Source: Calocera cornea HHB12733 | Taxonomy: Eukaryota; Basidiomycota; Dacrymycetes; Dacrymycetales; Dacrymycetaceae | Length of the DNA: 64,000 nt | Direction of reading: 5' to 3' | Assembly (NCBI GenBank): GCA_001632435.1 | Contig: KV423953.1 | Location: forward strand, 62,001 to 126,000 | Shown here: positions 37,029 to 50,111 of the stretch, piece after piece | Position numbering within the stretch: position 1 is the first letter of the stretch | How the letters are laid out: each line of letters opens with the position of its first letter | Notes under the pieces: model-generated | Told to the model about the DNA's origin: nothing | Database searches by the model: none | What the model saw: only the letters and a program-made list of their open reading frames with translations | Program-made: the position numbers and the translations under genes

Positions 37029-37719
37029 TGTATGTCAGATGCTAGGGGCTTGAATGGATAGCGATTTGTGTGAATCGCAAGTTTCAGAGGTCCATGGAAG
37101 CGGAGACGGCTGATACAGACCCGGAAGAGAGTGATGAGGCAGGGCCAGTGTTTGTAAGGTGGACTGCAGCTGGTTAGCCGCGTCAGCTGTCCATAATCGG
37201 TGTACATTGCCTCCGGAAGCTTCTGCGTCGTCTTCGATTCCGGAGCAGGAACAAGCAGGTCACTCGTGCTTCGCGCCAGTGAGGCGATAGCAAAGGATGC
37301 AGCGCCATGTGTGAGGGTGTCAGTCACATGACGAACTCGAAGTTCCTCGGAAGGTTAAGGCGCTGGGTAGCACATCCGGTGGATAAAGATATAAGCAACG
37401 ATGACCACAGCACAGTCAGATAGAAGGTTCGAAGGCAGGCAGCGGCCAGTGCTCATGGCAAGTGGATGGTAATAAGCAATGATGATTACATAGAATGGTC
37501 GAAGGGTGGCACGCAGCGACCAGTTCGTCCATCAGCGATGAACCCTATCGGAAGCATCCGGGAGGTGTAGGCGACCTGCCCTAAAGAGGCTCCGACGTCA
37601 GACTGCTCCCGCATCGTGCTTCCTCGTCGACCTTGCCAATCCCGTCGCCGTCGTTCCAACCCTCCTCCCCGCCTCCGCACCTCCGCATCGCCGCCCGCTC
37701 CCTCTCTCACGACCCGGAG
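37029..37719. other. intergenic; promoter of the Rieske gene at its right end
   Basis: No gene is recognised. A CTCCGC/CCGTCGCC-rich pyrimidine stretch (37610-37715) leads into the Rieske start codon. Confidence 0.45.
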
Positions 37720-38728
37720 ATGGCGCTCCCTATACGGGCTGCCTCGTTCAAGCCCTACAACCTCGCGGTCACCACCCGCTCCCTCCCGTCTGGCGTGCCG
37801 ATCGCCCCAGGCATCTCCCTCTACGCCAAGGGGTACGGCGATCATGGACACGGACACGGGCATGGTGGTGCATCCAGGAGCGATGCAGCCCCGTCGTGGG
37901 CTAGCGGTATGAGGCTGGGCGGCTCTAAGTTTGAGAGCAAGACTGTCATGAACGGTTCGTGCCTCGGTAACTCTTCTGACCATAACGCCGTGTCTGATTG
38001 GCCGGTTCCCCAACAGCACCGGCCTCTCGCGGTGTGCACACCTCCTCCAAGGCTCCCCTGCCCTCCCCATCCCCCTATGCCGTACCCGACTGGTCGCACT
38101 ATAAGACGGAGAACACGTCGACGAACCGCGCCATCTCGTACTTCATGGTCGGCACCATGGGTGTGCTCGGTGCCTCCGCAGCCAAGTCGACGATCACCGA
38201 TTTCCTGGCGACCATGGCCGCGTCCGCGGACGTGCTCGCGCTCGCCAAGGTCGAGGTGTCGATGTCGTCGATCCCGCTTGCCAAGAATGTGATCATCAAG
38301 TGGCGCGGCAAGCCCGTGTTCATCCGCCACCGCACCGAGGACGAGATCAAGGAGGCCCGCAGCGTCGACATCAAGACGCTGCGTGATCCGCAGACGGACG
38401 AGGATAGGGTGAAGCGGCCCGAGTGGCTCGTCATGCTCGGCGTGTGCACCCATCTGGGCTGTGTGCCCATCGGCGAGAGCGGTGACTACGGTGGATGGTT
38501 CTGCCCGTGCCACGGCTCGCATTACGACATCTGTGCGTCTCGCTACCCCATCCTCGCCTCGCTCATCACTCATCCATGTGCACATAGCTGGCCGCGCACG
38601 CAAGGGCCCTGCTCCTGTACGTCCGTATCCCTCAAGGTCCCTCTCACGTACTCACCCTTCTCCAGCTCAACCTCGAAATACCCCCGTACGACTTCGACGA
38701 CCCGGACGACAAGATCGTCGTCGGCTGA
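37720..38728 (+). CDS. RIP1: Rieske iron-sulfur subunit of the cytochrome bc1 complex (280 aa)
   Basis: Exons 37720-37954, 38017-38532, 38588-38616 (29 bases) and 38666-38728, all in phase. A basic presequence is followed by a His/Gly run (GDHGHGHGHGG, unusual) and HTSSKAPLP. Next come the UCR-TM helix (AISYFMVGTMGVLGASAAKS) and the hinge. The Rieske fold follows, with cluster ligands Cys222 and His224 (GVCTHLGC, Cys227 forming a disulfide) and Cys241/His244 (CPCHGSH, Cys243 as disulfide partner), the spacing seen in yeast Rip1. The end is LNLEIPPYDF...VVG. It transfers electrons from ubiquinol to cytochrome c1 in the inner mitochondrial membrane. Confidence 0.96.
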
Positions 38729-38997
38729 ATGCCCCTCTCCGTCCCGCTAATGCATCCTCCCAAACCGGAACAGCCAAAAGTCCTACCTCGGGTGCTGCTA
38801 GTATATACACTCCCGTCCTGCTCCTCTCACAACTGCGTAGAATGACGAGGCAGAAAAAATACATTCATCTTTATTGCAATGCAATGCAGCGTGTTGCGAG
38901 TTGCGGATGTGGGGCATGGTACAGTACAGCGGGAGGATGGTGCGGGGTATAGATGATACAGTGGTGATGCGCAAACAAACTCGCTGAGCGACGGACG
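38729..38997. other. convergent spacer between RIP1 and the STE20-like kinase gene
   Basis: This 269-base spacer holds two 3' ends. The AGAAAAAATACATTCATC stretch near 38850 is a plausible polyadenylation region. Confidence 0.5.
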
Positions 38998-41194
38998 TCA
39001 AGTAGGATTCCTCTTGCCCATCTTGAGTAACCCGCCAACGAGCCCCTTGTCCCTCTCCCTCCCCTGTCCAGAACTGCTCAGCCGCCTTCTGAAGCTGCCC
39101 AAGAATCCCTTGCCCTTCTCGCCCCTGTCCAGCCCACCAGGAGGCGCAGGAGCAGAAGGCGCGCGTCCGTTCATGCTAGGCCGCCTGGACCCTCCGAGCG
39201 GGGTGTGCACGTCCTCTTCTTCCTTCCCCCTCTCCCTCTCCCTCTCCTTCTCCGCCGCGGCAAGCGTAGAGATCCCAAGCCCGTCAATGGGCGGCGGCTG
39301 CTCCTCCTGGAGCGCAGGGCGCAGCCGGGGCGTCTTCTCCCCGCTCGCGAAGCCCGGCGAGCCTGGCGAGGCGGGTGCACGGCGGCCAGGTGCGGTGGCC
39401 GGGGGAGACGGGAGGGGGAGGGGGAGGGGGTAGGCCTCGGGCTCCCAGACCTCGTCCTCGTCCTCTTCCTCCTCCGCCTCCGCCTTGCCCCCACCCGCAA
39501 CCTGGTCCACGCGCGCAAAACCCGGCGCAGGCGGCGCCTCCCCCCTCCGGCTCATCGGCGTGCCCCTCTCCCTGTCCCTGTCCCTGTCCCGGTCGCGCTC
39601 CGGACTGCCAAAGTTCCAGCTGGCCCTGTCCGCGCTCTTCTGCCCGCCGTGCTCCAGGTCCGAGAAGCTGTGCGACCTCCTCCAGAGCCTTGCTGCTGCA
39701 CCTGTTGTCGTCGTTGTCGTTGCTGCTGCTGGGGGCGTGCGCGCGAGGGATGGCGAACGGGGTTGCGGCGGGCCGGGGGGAAGGGAGTGCTGGCCCGCGC
39801 CCGCTGCCACATGCGCGTGCACGTGGGACAGGGAGCTCGGCAACGATGGCTGATGCCCGAGGGTGGGTGTCCTGAGCAGGCTCGCCTCAAAGTCCCAGCT
39901 CGAGCCCGTCCCCGTCGCGCCCTCGCCCGCAGCGGCCCAGCTGTCCCTCCTCCTCCTCTCCATGCGCCTCTCGAGCGGGGGAAGCCCCTGCAGGACGGAG
40001 GAGACGAGGTATGCCTTCTTCTTGGCGGCGCGGAAGAAGGGCCTGTCGAGCAGCTGCTGGGCGGTCGGCCGCGCCGAGGGGTCCTTCTGCAGGCAGGCGT
40101 CGACGACGTCTTTGAAGGACTGCGTGTAGGGGTGCACGCCCCCCGTGAGGTCGAGCGTCGGGGGAGGGGAGGAGAGCGTGTGCAGGAGGATCTTGTTGGG
40201 CGGTTCGCGCGAGTTGGGCGCGCGCCCGCGCGTGATCTCCAGGCAGAGGATGCCGAAGGACCAGATGTCCGCTGCGGGGCGGGGGTTCGTGAGCGGCACA
40301 TGGGAGGGGGCGGGGAGGCCGGGAGACGCACCAGCACTGTCGTACGCCTGCCGCCGGACGACCTCGGGCGCCATCCAGCTCGGCGTGCCTACGAAGCTCC
40401 GTCTCCTCCCGAGCGGCTTCCCCGCGGCATTCACACTTGCCGCCGCAGCACCGAGCCCGGTGCCGGGCCCGTTGTTCACCCGGGCAGCAGCGCCCGGGAG
40501 CGGGAGCGGGAGCGCCGGCGCCACGTCGTCCAGCACCGACACGGCCACGCCCAAGTCGCCAAGGAGGACGGTTCCGTCGTCGTCTATGAGGAGGTTTGCG
40601 GCCTTGATGTCGCGGTGTATGAAGCCGTTTGTGTGCAGATAACTGGTGCTGATCAGCCCACAGGAACGGAATGACAGGAGGACAAGAGACGACGAGAAAT
40701 GGACGGGGCACGCACTTGAGCCCCTCCAGCGCCTGCCGCAGCACACACCTACACACCTCCTCCGCCACGCCGCCCGGCCAGGCATACGCCAGCAAGTCCG
40801 CCACGCTCCCCTTGCGCATCAGCCGCATGGCGATGTACAAGCGGGAGCCCTGGACCCAGGAGCCGCGCACGCGGAGGACGTTCGGGTGCTTGGAGAGGGA
40901 CATGAGCCGGGTTTCGCGCGTGAGGAGCGTGAGCGAGGAGGGGGGGAGCGTGTCCAGGTTGATCACTTTTATTGCGCAGTCCAGGGCGGGGGAGGGGCCG
41001 CTGCCGCTGCCGGTGCTGGGGGCGTTGGGAGCGTGGGAGGTGGTGGTGGTGGTGGTGGTGGTGGAAGACGGGTGGTAGGACGACAGGTAGACCGTCGAGC
41101 TCGCGCCGAAGCCGATGGGCGTGTGCAGGGTGTAGTCGGCCGGGCGGTCGCTGTATGCGCCATGCGGGGGTGGGGGCGGGGCGGGGACGGGCAT
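38998..41194 (-). CDS. STE20-family (OSR1/SPAK-like) Ser/Thr kinase (687 aa)
   Basis: Three exons: 40716-41194, 40332-40642, 38998-40271; introns of 73 and 60 bases. Removing the 60-base intron restores QAYDSAADIWSFGI, the expected subdomain IX. Motifs: Gly loop IGFGASSTVYL, Lys in CAIKVIN, FIHRDIKAANLL, DLGVAV in place of DFG, and GTPSWMAPEV. After the kinase domain is FFRAAKKKAYLVSSVLQGLPPLERRMERR, the hallmark extension of OSR1/SPAK-like kinases, which respond to osmotic or cell-shape signals. A poly-Thr insert (SSTTTTTTTTS) sits between the Gly loop and the catalytic Lys. The last 330 residues are a disordered Pro/Arg/Glu-rich tail with RDRDRDRE and EEEEDEDE runs. Confidence 0.9.
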
Positions 41195-42393
41195 TGGTGG
41201 TGGTCGTGGTCGTGGGAGGTGGAGGTGGGGAGAGGGAGGGTGGTGGTGGTGGTGGGGGCATGCAGGCGGAGGACGAAGGAGGATGACGAAAGAGCGGGGG
41301 AAGAGTGAGTCAGCGACGGTGCACAGCGCCTATCAACCACAAGCACCCAGGAAGCACCGCGCACGATGCCAAGCGGCCGGGAAAGGAAAGCAGAAGCGCA
41401 CACGCGGCCGGCGCATCAGCCCGCCAGACCGGCAGCGCGGCTTATCGCTCCTCGCAGGCAGTGCTAGTGCTAGTGCTAGTGCGGAGGAGCGGGAGACTCC
41501 GCTGGTGCTGAGCGCACGCGGCTGGGTTTGATGGGAACGTGGGGCGTGGGTGCGGGGATGCGGATGCCGGAGTGCGGGGCGGCCGGATCCCCTTCTCGCG
41601 CTTTCCCACCAGGGAGAGAGGGGAGCGGGGAGGGGGGTTAGGGAGAGGCGCACCGCCCACCACCCACCACCCACCAAATAGGACAGAGGGAAGATGGGAG
41701 GAAATGTGAAATGGGAAATGGGAAGGGAAGGGGCAGGAGAGGGACTGACGAGTACATGACCCACTGGTCTTCTACCGCGCCTATCCAGCTGCGGCCCTCC
41801 CGGTCGCGCCTCGCCTGCCGCCCGCGGTCATCCTTCCCTGCGCCGGTGCTGTTGTTGCTGGAGGAAGCGTGCGCGCTGTGGGAGTGGCTGGGGGCGCGCC
41901 CGAGCCGCGCGCGGGTCGTCATCCCCTTGGCCCTGCGGTGGTGGCCACGGTGTCGTCGAACGTGGGCTGGACAGCTCAAGACAGCGAGGATGGGGCAGAT
42001 GGGTGCGATAAAGACACCCTACCCTTGCTATCGATGGCCGCTCAGGCCCCGCGCGGGCATGCATGGTGGCGGCATGGGCGCGGCATTTAGCCTTCCACGT
42101 TCCCCGGTGGCACTGCTCTCTTGCGTATGATTCCCCCACCGAAGCCATTAGTCAGCCACGGTTCAGAGTCAAGACGTGGCTGTGCCCGCGGAGGCAAAGC
42201 GGTCCCGGATTCTCTTAATTTTCGTGGGTGCGACTTTTCTCGTTCGGAGTGGTGCGACGGCCGGGGCCTCTCTCCGTAGCTCCTTGCCCTTCTTGCTGCC
42301 TCGTTCCCAGTGAACACCCAGCGCCGCTCGCTCTTTCCCACCTCAGGCAGGCGCACAAGGTCAGCAACAGAAACAGCAACAGCGACAGGCAGG
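41195..42393. other. divergent intergenic region between the STE20-like kinase and the DEAD-box helicase genes
   Basis: It holds both promoters. GTG/GGT microsatellite-like runs lie near 41225-41250, CTAGTG repeats near 41462-41482 and CACCCACCAC repeats near 41655. No coding frame is convincing. Confidence 0.45.
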
Positions 42394-44489
<2,096 letters not shown>

Positions 44490-45099
44490 GGTGCCGACGC
44501 GCTGAAGTGTCGAGGCACTCAGGCGCGAGGCGTTGTCTATCTCGATCTTTGCCCATCGCCCCGTCGCGTGTCTGTCTACGTATGGTAGAGCTCTGCATTC
44601 CCTTCTCCCTCACCTCTCACCTCTCATCGTCTCTTCCCTTCTCTTCTGTCCTCTTCTCGCCTCCGTTCCGTCCGTCCGCGCCAGCGACGTACACTCCGCC
44701 CGTCCGTCCGTCCGTCCGACTCGACCCAAAACCCGCCTCTGCACCACTGTGCCACTGCCTCAGCCCCCTACGTCTATAGTACAGTATAGTATTGCTTTGG
44801 CCGCGTAGATTGATCCAGGCTTGGGATAGTTATGTAATACGCGTTCTCGCCCTGTTCAGGGGGATAGATGAGATCAGATGGTGTTGCCGATTGAAGTTGG
44901 TGCGAGCGCGCGTGTGGCGCGAACTGGTTTGGCAGTCAGAATTCACAACTGTAGCGTGCGGTGCCGGCCGAGTGCGGAATTCTATTCCTCTGGACTGGTG
45001 CGTTGGGAGGACAAACGTGGGCATAAGTATGCGGTATTGAATACGGTCACTGGCAGGGTGCTGCTGGCAGGGCGGAGCTTCGGGATGCCTCCGATAGAG
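44490..45099. other. 3' region of the helicase gene; no gene seen
   Basis: Pyrimidine-rich UTR-like sequence, with CGTCCGTCCGTCCGTC tetramer repeats near 44700. Beyond 44860 it grades into sequence weakly like the NLR promoter. Confidence 0.4.
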
Positions 45100-47360
45100 T
45101 CCACATGTTGTCCAGCATGCATCCCACCCAATACAGGACTCAGACATTGGCCAGCGCCAGCTTGTGCCTCCGACTTCGCTTTCTTGCGAAGCTTCTGATT
45201 ACCATCATTGCTCTGGGTAAGTATTCTCCTGGCTCCCGGAGGTCGTCTGGACTGCTTAGCATATGGTTGCTGCACCACACTGAGGAGCTTTGGCAACCTC
45301 CCATTTGCCCGACATCGTCGTTCATGCTGTATGCTTTGCCAACCCCTCGGCTGTGCGCCACCTATCAGCCTAGGCGTCTATTGCGACTCGGGAATGGAAG
45401 ACAATGGAGAAGCCCCCGAAGGCGATGAATGCTGATTTTGGATGTCCAGCGCGGCTCTGTCCCGTTCCTCACCTCGACGACGTCCTCACTTCAATACTCT
45501 CGGTCATCCATGCGTATACTCCATGGAGAAACCAGCGTAGACCTGTACGAGCTCTTGAACCAGATGCGGTACCTGTTCGTCGGCATTGATTCGGAACATG
45601 ACGCTGTCCGAATCCTCCATTTGTCGGTTCGCGACTTTCTCACACAGCGCGCAGGGCAGCCTGTCCGCATCTCACGAACTGAGAGTGGCGGGAGCATGGC
45701 ATAACTCTGCGTCGACTTGATCAACTCAAGGCTGCAAGAAGAGACAGCTTCGGTACCGAAGCTGACTTCATACTTTCATTCTGGAATCAGGCTTCGTCCT
45801 ACCAGCTCAACTTCCCTGTCAGAAGGTTTATACTACGCAGTGCGCTTCTGGACAGTACACTTGAAAGACTCGACGGATCCATCCGTGGAACTCCTCGACC
45901 GAGTCTCGATGCTTTTGCGCGAGCATCTTGAAGACTGGGTCACGTTGACCATATCTTTGGATCGTTACCGTAGTATCTCTGGTGTCATAACTTGGCTTCG
46001 CGTATGTCCCTCAATGAGACTCAAACGAGACGTGTGCTCATGCATGCTCGTGTACAATAGAGAGGCGGTCCAAAAGGGGAGGAGTGCTTTCTCCAGCTAT
46101 ATGCCAACGGCTGGCATTCTTATCTTCGTTTCGTCTCCGACCTTCTGAGATGTAATTTCCGCATGGAAGAAGCTGTCACCGCTGCTAAAGACAGTCTGCT
46201 CGTGGTTGTCGGGACTTCCACTACGCCTATTTACGAGTCGGACTTTCCATGGGAGGCTCTGAAGGCTATGTCAAGCTCTATCAACATATTACAGCCTGCC
46301 ATTATCTGCCGAACCAACAAGTGCGGACGGACTTGGCCAATTCATCAGTCGTTATGTCGTGCGAACAACTGATCAGCTGCTGGTTAGAGACTGGTCAAGA
46401 GGAGTCAATAGGGTCAGTACGTCAGATGATGGAAGAGCTGGTGGACAGCTGTCATCTTCTCGTCGACGCAGCACCGCACTTGTTCACTGCCGATCTCGCT
46501 TGGTGCTTGACAACGCTTTCTGAAGCTCTGTCGAAGGCTCCCGGTCCAGAGAATGTGCTGGAAGAAGCCACCGCTGCACTGAAAGAGGCAAGCGCCTTAT
46601 ACCGGGCGATGCAGAAGAGTGGCCCAACGAGAGGTGGCGTGGACACTTGGCGTGGACACTTGGCGTGGACACTTGATGCATTATCTTTCAAGCTCGCTGC
46701 AGTCCCAACAGGACAAGGTTCACAGGAGGCCGCGCTCCGTGCTATCGAGGAGAGTGTGGAGCTTTACCGTGGACTGTATACGACAAACCCTGACGATTAC
46801 GGCATCTTCCTGGCATGGACACTCGCCGACTCTGCCGATTGTCTTACGAACCTCAAACGCTATCCCGAAGCATTACGGGCCTCTGAGGAGAGCGCTAGAA
46901 TTTCAGAAGATATGCGACACAGACTTCGGTATGCCTTCGGCACACCTACGAATTTCTGCCACCTTCGAGCGATCGCGGGCCGACATAGGAGGTTGGAGGG
47001 TCGGATTGCCTCGATTCTATCAGGCATCTCACCCTCACCGAGGTCTGCTCGTCGCCCGCGAACTGAGTCTGCTACCAGCAACCCGCAACAAGGCCGTCGA
47101 GACATGGAGGGAAGAGTGAGCAGTGAAGCGCTTAGACTTAAAGAACTCTTTCCTCCGAACAAACGGAACCCCATCCCAGGGGCAGGAGACACGCAAGCAC
47201 CGCGGCGATTGGTTCACAATCCGCGCTTCTCAGCAGAGCGGACCAGGGTCAGCAGCGAAGGATTGTGGTTAAGAGAAGCACGGCAGAGTCTACGTCTCTC
47301 GCGAGGCAAGGGCCCTTGGGAAGAGGATAGCGATGCAGTGCGAGTACATTTACTGTAGCT
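45100..47360 (+). pseudogene. NLR pseudogene C: C-terminal half of NACHT plus TPR region, with nonsense and frameshift mutations
   Basis: 45490-46010 translates as a close copy of NLR-2 after the sensor motif: ILHGETSVDLYELLNQ, LFVGIDSEHDAVRILHLSVR and YYAVRFWTVHL match residue for residue in most positions. TAA (45702-45704) replaces the Tyr of NLR-2's MAYLC. The TPR part is spread over two frames (46163 and 46249 onward) and retains ALRAIEESVELYRGLY and LAWTL. A 13-base tandem repeat (GGCGTGGACACTT, about 46633-46672) extends one repeat. The P-loop and Walker B regions are deleted; only fragments resembling the N-terminal exons (CCAGCATGCATCCCA) remain near 45115. It is non-functional as a receptor. 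Confidence 0.8.
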
Positions 47361-47436
47361 GAGACGGGTGGAGCGGTAGCTGTTGTCTGTAAGGTGTCAA
47401 GAATTAATTACACAGGCCAACGAGCCACACATTCCC

Positions 47437-48008
47437 GAGGTAAACGCTAGAATGCCCGTGTTTTCACGCGTTAATGCTAGAATGCCCGTTTCACTCCGAA
47501 AAGCTAGAATGCCCGTAATGTGAGCCGCGTGCATGAGATCACGTGCCCCTCCGTTTCCGAGGTTCAACAACTCGAACGCCTTAATCACAATACTAAGAAA
47601 CACGGAGATCAGATAAAACATGGGTATCAGAACAAAGAGCTTCTGTCCGCTGGCACCCCTGCTTTTCCAGGCAAGATTACCTGCCGAATTCCTCAGGAAC
47701 AGTCTGTGGCACGTGGAACCGCTGAATTGGACTAGACGGTGGGTGATATCGTCTCTTCAGCTTACAGAAAGGTACTAAAAGCAAGAAGCCCGGGACCCAA
47801 ACAGTGGACCCAAGTCTGTAATCCGATTCTGCTAAGAATACGGCACTGCTCCTTGCTTCTGTACTTGTGTAACTATCGAGCAATCCGACTTCGAAGCCGC
47901 ACGTGACACCGTGGACGCGAGGGACATGACGGGCATTCTAGCTTTAAATTTTGAAACGGGCATTGTAGCATTTACGCGCGTCAGAACTGGCATCCTAGCG
48001 TTTACCTC
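47437..48008. mobile_element. Mutator-like (MULE) MITE with perfect 9-bp target-site duplication
   Basis: The element starts GAGGTAAACGCTAGAATGCC and ends with its inverted counterpart GGCATCCTAGCGTTTACCTC. Both sides are flanked by CACATTCCC (47428-47436 and 48009-48017), an exact 9-bp direct repeat as made by Mutator-type transposases. The terminal inverted repeats are long, about 120 bases. Within each, the motif GCTAGAATGCCCGT recurs three times at 27-30 base spacing. The 570-bp body carries no transposase frame, so it is non-autonomous. Confidence 0.88.
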
Positions 48009-48017
48009 CACATTCCC

Positions 48018-48515
48018 TCATCCCGTCATTCATCTCCACAGTTCTGCATCATGTGCTTTGTGTCCTATAAACATCGCGAGTAGCGCAAGAATCATAAGCA
48101 AAAGAGCAAAAGAGAAGAGAAAACGTAGTACGGTGCGCCAGCGATGAAGATCGCACTACGAGCTTGGGTCTTTTCAGAACGAGCGAGAGATAAGAAAGCA
48201 GGAAATAAAGTGACTGAAAGCTAGGTCGCTGACAGAGCGGAGCGAAGAGGAGATTGAGGGATGGGAAACGGGAATAGGCTGAATGAAAGAGGAAGAAGAA
48301 ATAAGAAGAAAGAGTCCAGTCCGTGCCGTCCGAGACACCGTCACCGTCACCATCGCCATCAGAGCCAGCCTCAGCACAGCGCTTCCAACGCGCCAGCGCA
48401 CCCCCTCCCCACTTTTAACCGTAACCGAACCATGCCCGGCCGGGCGCGAGAAGGAAGATACGTGCGTGGGTTTGGCTCGGGCCGTATAAAGCACGCCTCG
48501 TGCGAGCCAGCGAGC
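48018..48515. other. intergenic between the MITE and chitin deacetylase
   Basis: Purine-rich on the plus strand (GAAGAAGAAATAAGAAGAAAG near 48290), with no coding frame believed. The right end is the chitin deacetylase 3' UTR. Confidence 0.4.
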
Positions 48516-50111
48516 TTACAGCAGCGTCAGCCCCACCGCGCCCGCCAGGACGCTCCCGAGCACGGCCAAGCCCTGCACGGCCCACCTGCCCTCCGCCGCG
48601 CTCTTGCTCCCAGTCCCGCTCCCGGCCGCGCCGGACGAGCTGGGCCCGCTCGCCGAGCTACTCCCGCCCAGCGTCGCCCCGCTCGCTGTAGCGGGGAACG
48701 TGGTGGCCCCTGCACCAGGAGGATTCGTCTGGTTGTTGTTCGTCTCTACGTACCCGTCGGACAAAGGCTTGTGGAGGCACTCGATGATCGGCATCATGTT
48801 GAATTTTCCTGACGCGAGGGCGTTGGGGAGGACGTAGCCGACCGCTGTCATGCGCACACACTGGTCAGCCTTGACTCTATGTGCGTGTGGGGAAGGGGTA
48901 CTGACCCAGGTCGACCGTCTGCTGGTACAGATCATGCTCGAGCACGATAAACCCGCTGTTCAGCGCGGGTGCATCCTGATACAGCACCTGCTCGAACGTC
49001 CCGAGCACGTCGTTGGCCGTCACCTCCCCACCAGGGATATGCCAGTCATTCGTGTCGAAGTCCGAGCCCATGTAGCTCGTCCAGATAACCGGGTTCATCC
49101 CCATGGCCATGCTGATGGCGCGCACACGGTCGTCGATGTCGCCGTAAGGGGGGCGCATGCAGTTGGGCGAGACGCCAAGGATGAAGCGCATCGCTTCGCG
49201 CGTCCAGCCGAGCTCGGCGACGATCTGCGGGCGCGATCAGCGCTCGGTCGACACCATCGGGGACAGAAAGGGAATGGAACGCACCTGCTCTGTCGACAGC
49301 GTGGTCAGATACGGATGGCTCCATGTATGCACGCAAATCTGGTGCCCGATCATATACTCATCCTGCAGGATCTGGGGCCTGCTGATCGCGCGACTGCCGA
49401 CGATGAAGAACGTGGCCAGCAGGCTATTCTGCGCCATATAGTTAAGCAGCGCGGGGGTGTAGGGGGACGGGCCGTCGTCGTAGCTCAGGCCCCAGGTCAT
49501 CTTGTCCGGGCAGGTGGTGATGTCGGTGTCGCGTGTGCACTCGCCGCACGTCCACCAGCAGCGCGACGTGTCCCCGATGATGTCCGGGTTCGTCGCGCAC
49601 CCGCCGGGCACGGTCACGGTGAGGTTGGGGATGGAGTAGCCGTTGAGCTCCTGCAGCCACTGCTGGACTTGCGGGCTGTCGGTGGGCGGGACCACGTCCA
49701 GCTGCGGCCAGTTCGCGGGGATGATCTCGCCTGCCGAGACATGGTGCGTTAGTATCCTGCGCATACTCACGCACGGAGAGACGCACCGGTAGGGAGTGGC
49801 GGCGCCCCGCTGATGGGCGGTGTCGCGCCCGGCGCGTAGCTCGTGAAGACAGCATACGTTGTGTCGCTGCTGGGGCTAGCGATGATATTGCTGAGCGGCT
49901 CCGCGGTGGGGTTAGTGCTGATGAGGGTGGGGGTGATGGTGTCGACGAGGGTGGATGCGGGCGGGGGCGGTGCGGTGGTGGATGGTGCGCCTGTGTCTGA
50001 GGGAGCGGGTGCGGAGGAGGAGTCGGTCGGGGTTGTGGATGCTTGGCGGGCGGGGTGGTGGACGCGCGCGAGGGCTGCGAGGGGGAGGAGGAGGAGGGCA
50101 AGCGCGAGCAT
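48516..50111 (-). CDS. GPI-anchored chitin deacetylase, CE4 family (472 aa)
   Basis: Exons 49787-50111, 49285-49730, 48906-49224 and 48516-48844, in phase. A signal peptide (MLALALLLLPLAALARV) and a Thr/Ser/Pro-rich spacer precede the NodB domain. Motif 1 is LSYDDGPSP (catalytic base Asp193, metal Asp194). Motif 2 is HTWSHP (metal His243 and His247). Motif 3 is MRPPYGDID. Two Cys pairs (CWWTCGEC, TTCPDK) fit disulfides just before motif 1. The C-terminus is Ser/Gly-rich and ends in a hydrophobic tail (VQGLAVLGSVLAGAVGLTLL), a GPI-anchor signal. The enzyme deacetylates chitin to chitosan at the cell wall. The start at 50111 is chosen because it begins the signal peptide. Confidence 0.95.

Noticed and set aside
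37842..38603. 253-codon minus-strand frame over the Rieske gene
   Set aside because: It is antisense to a well-supported RIP1 with all metal ligands.
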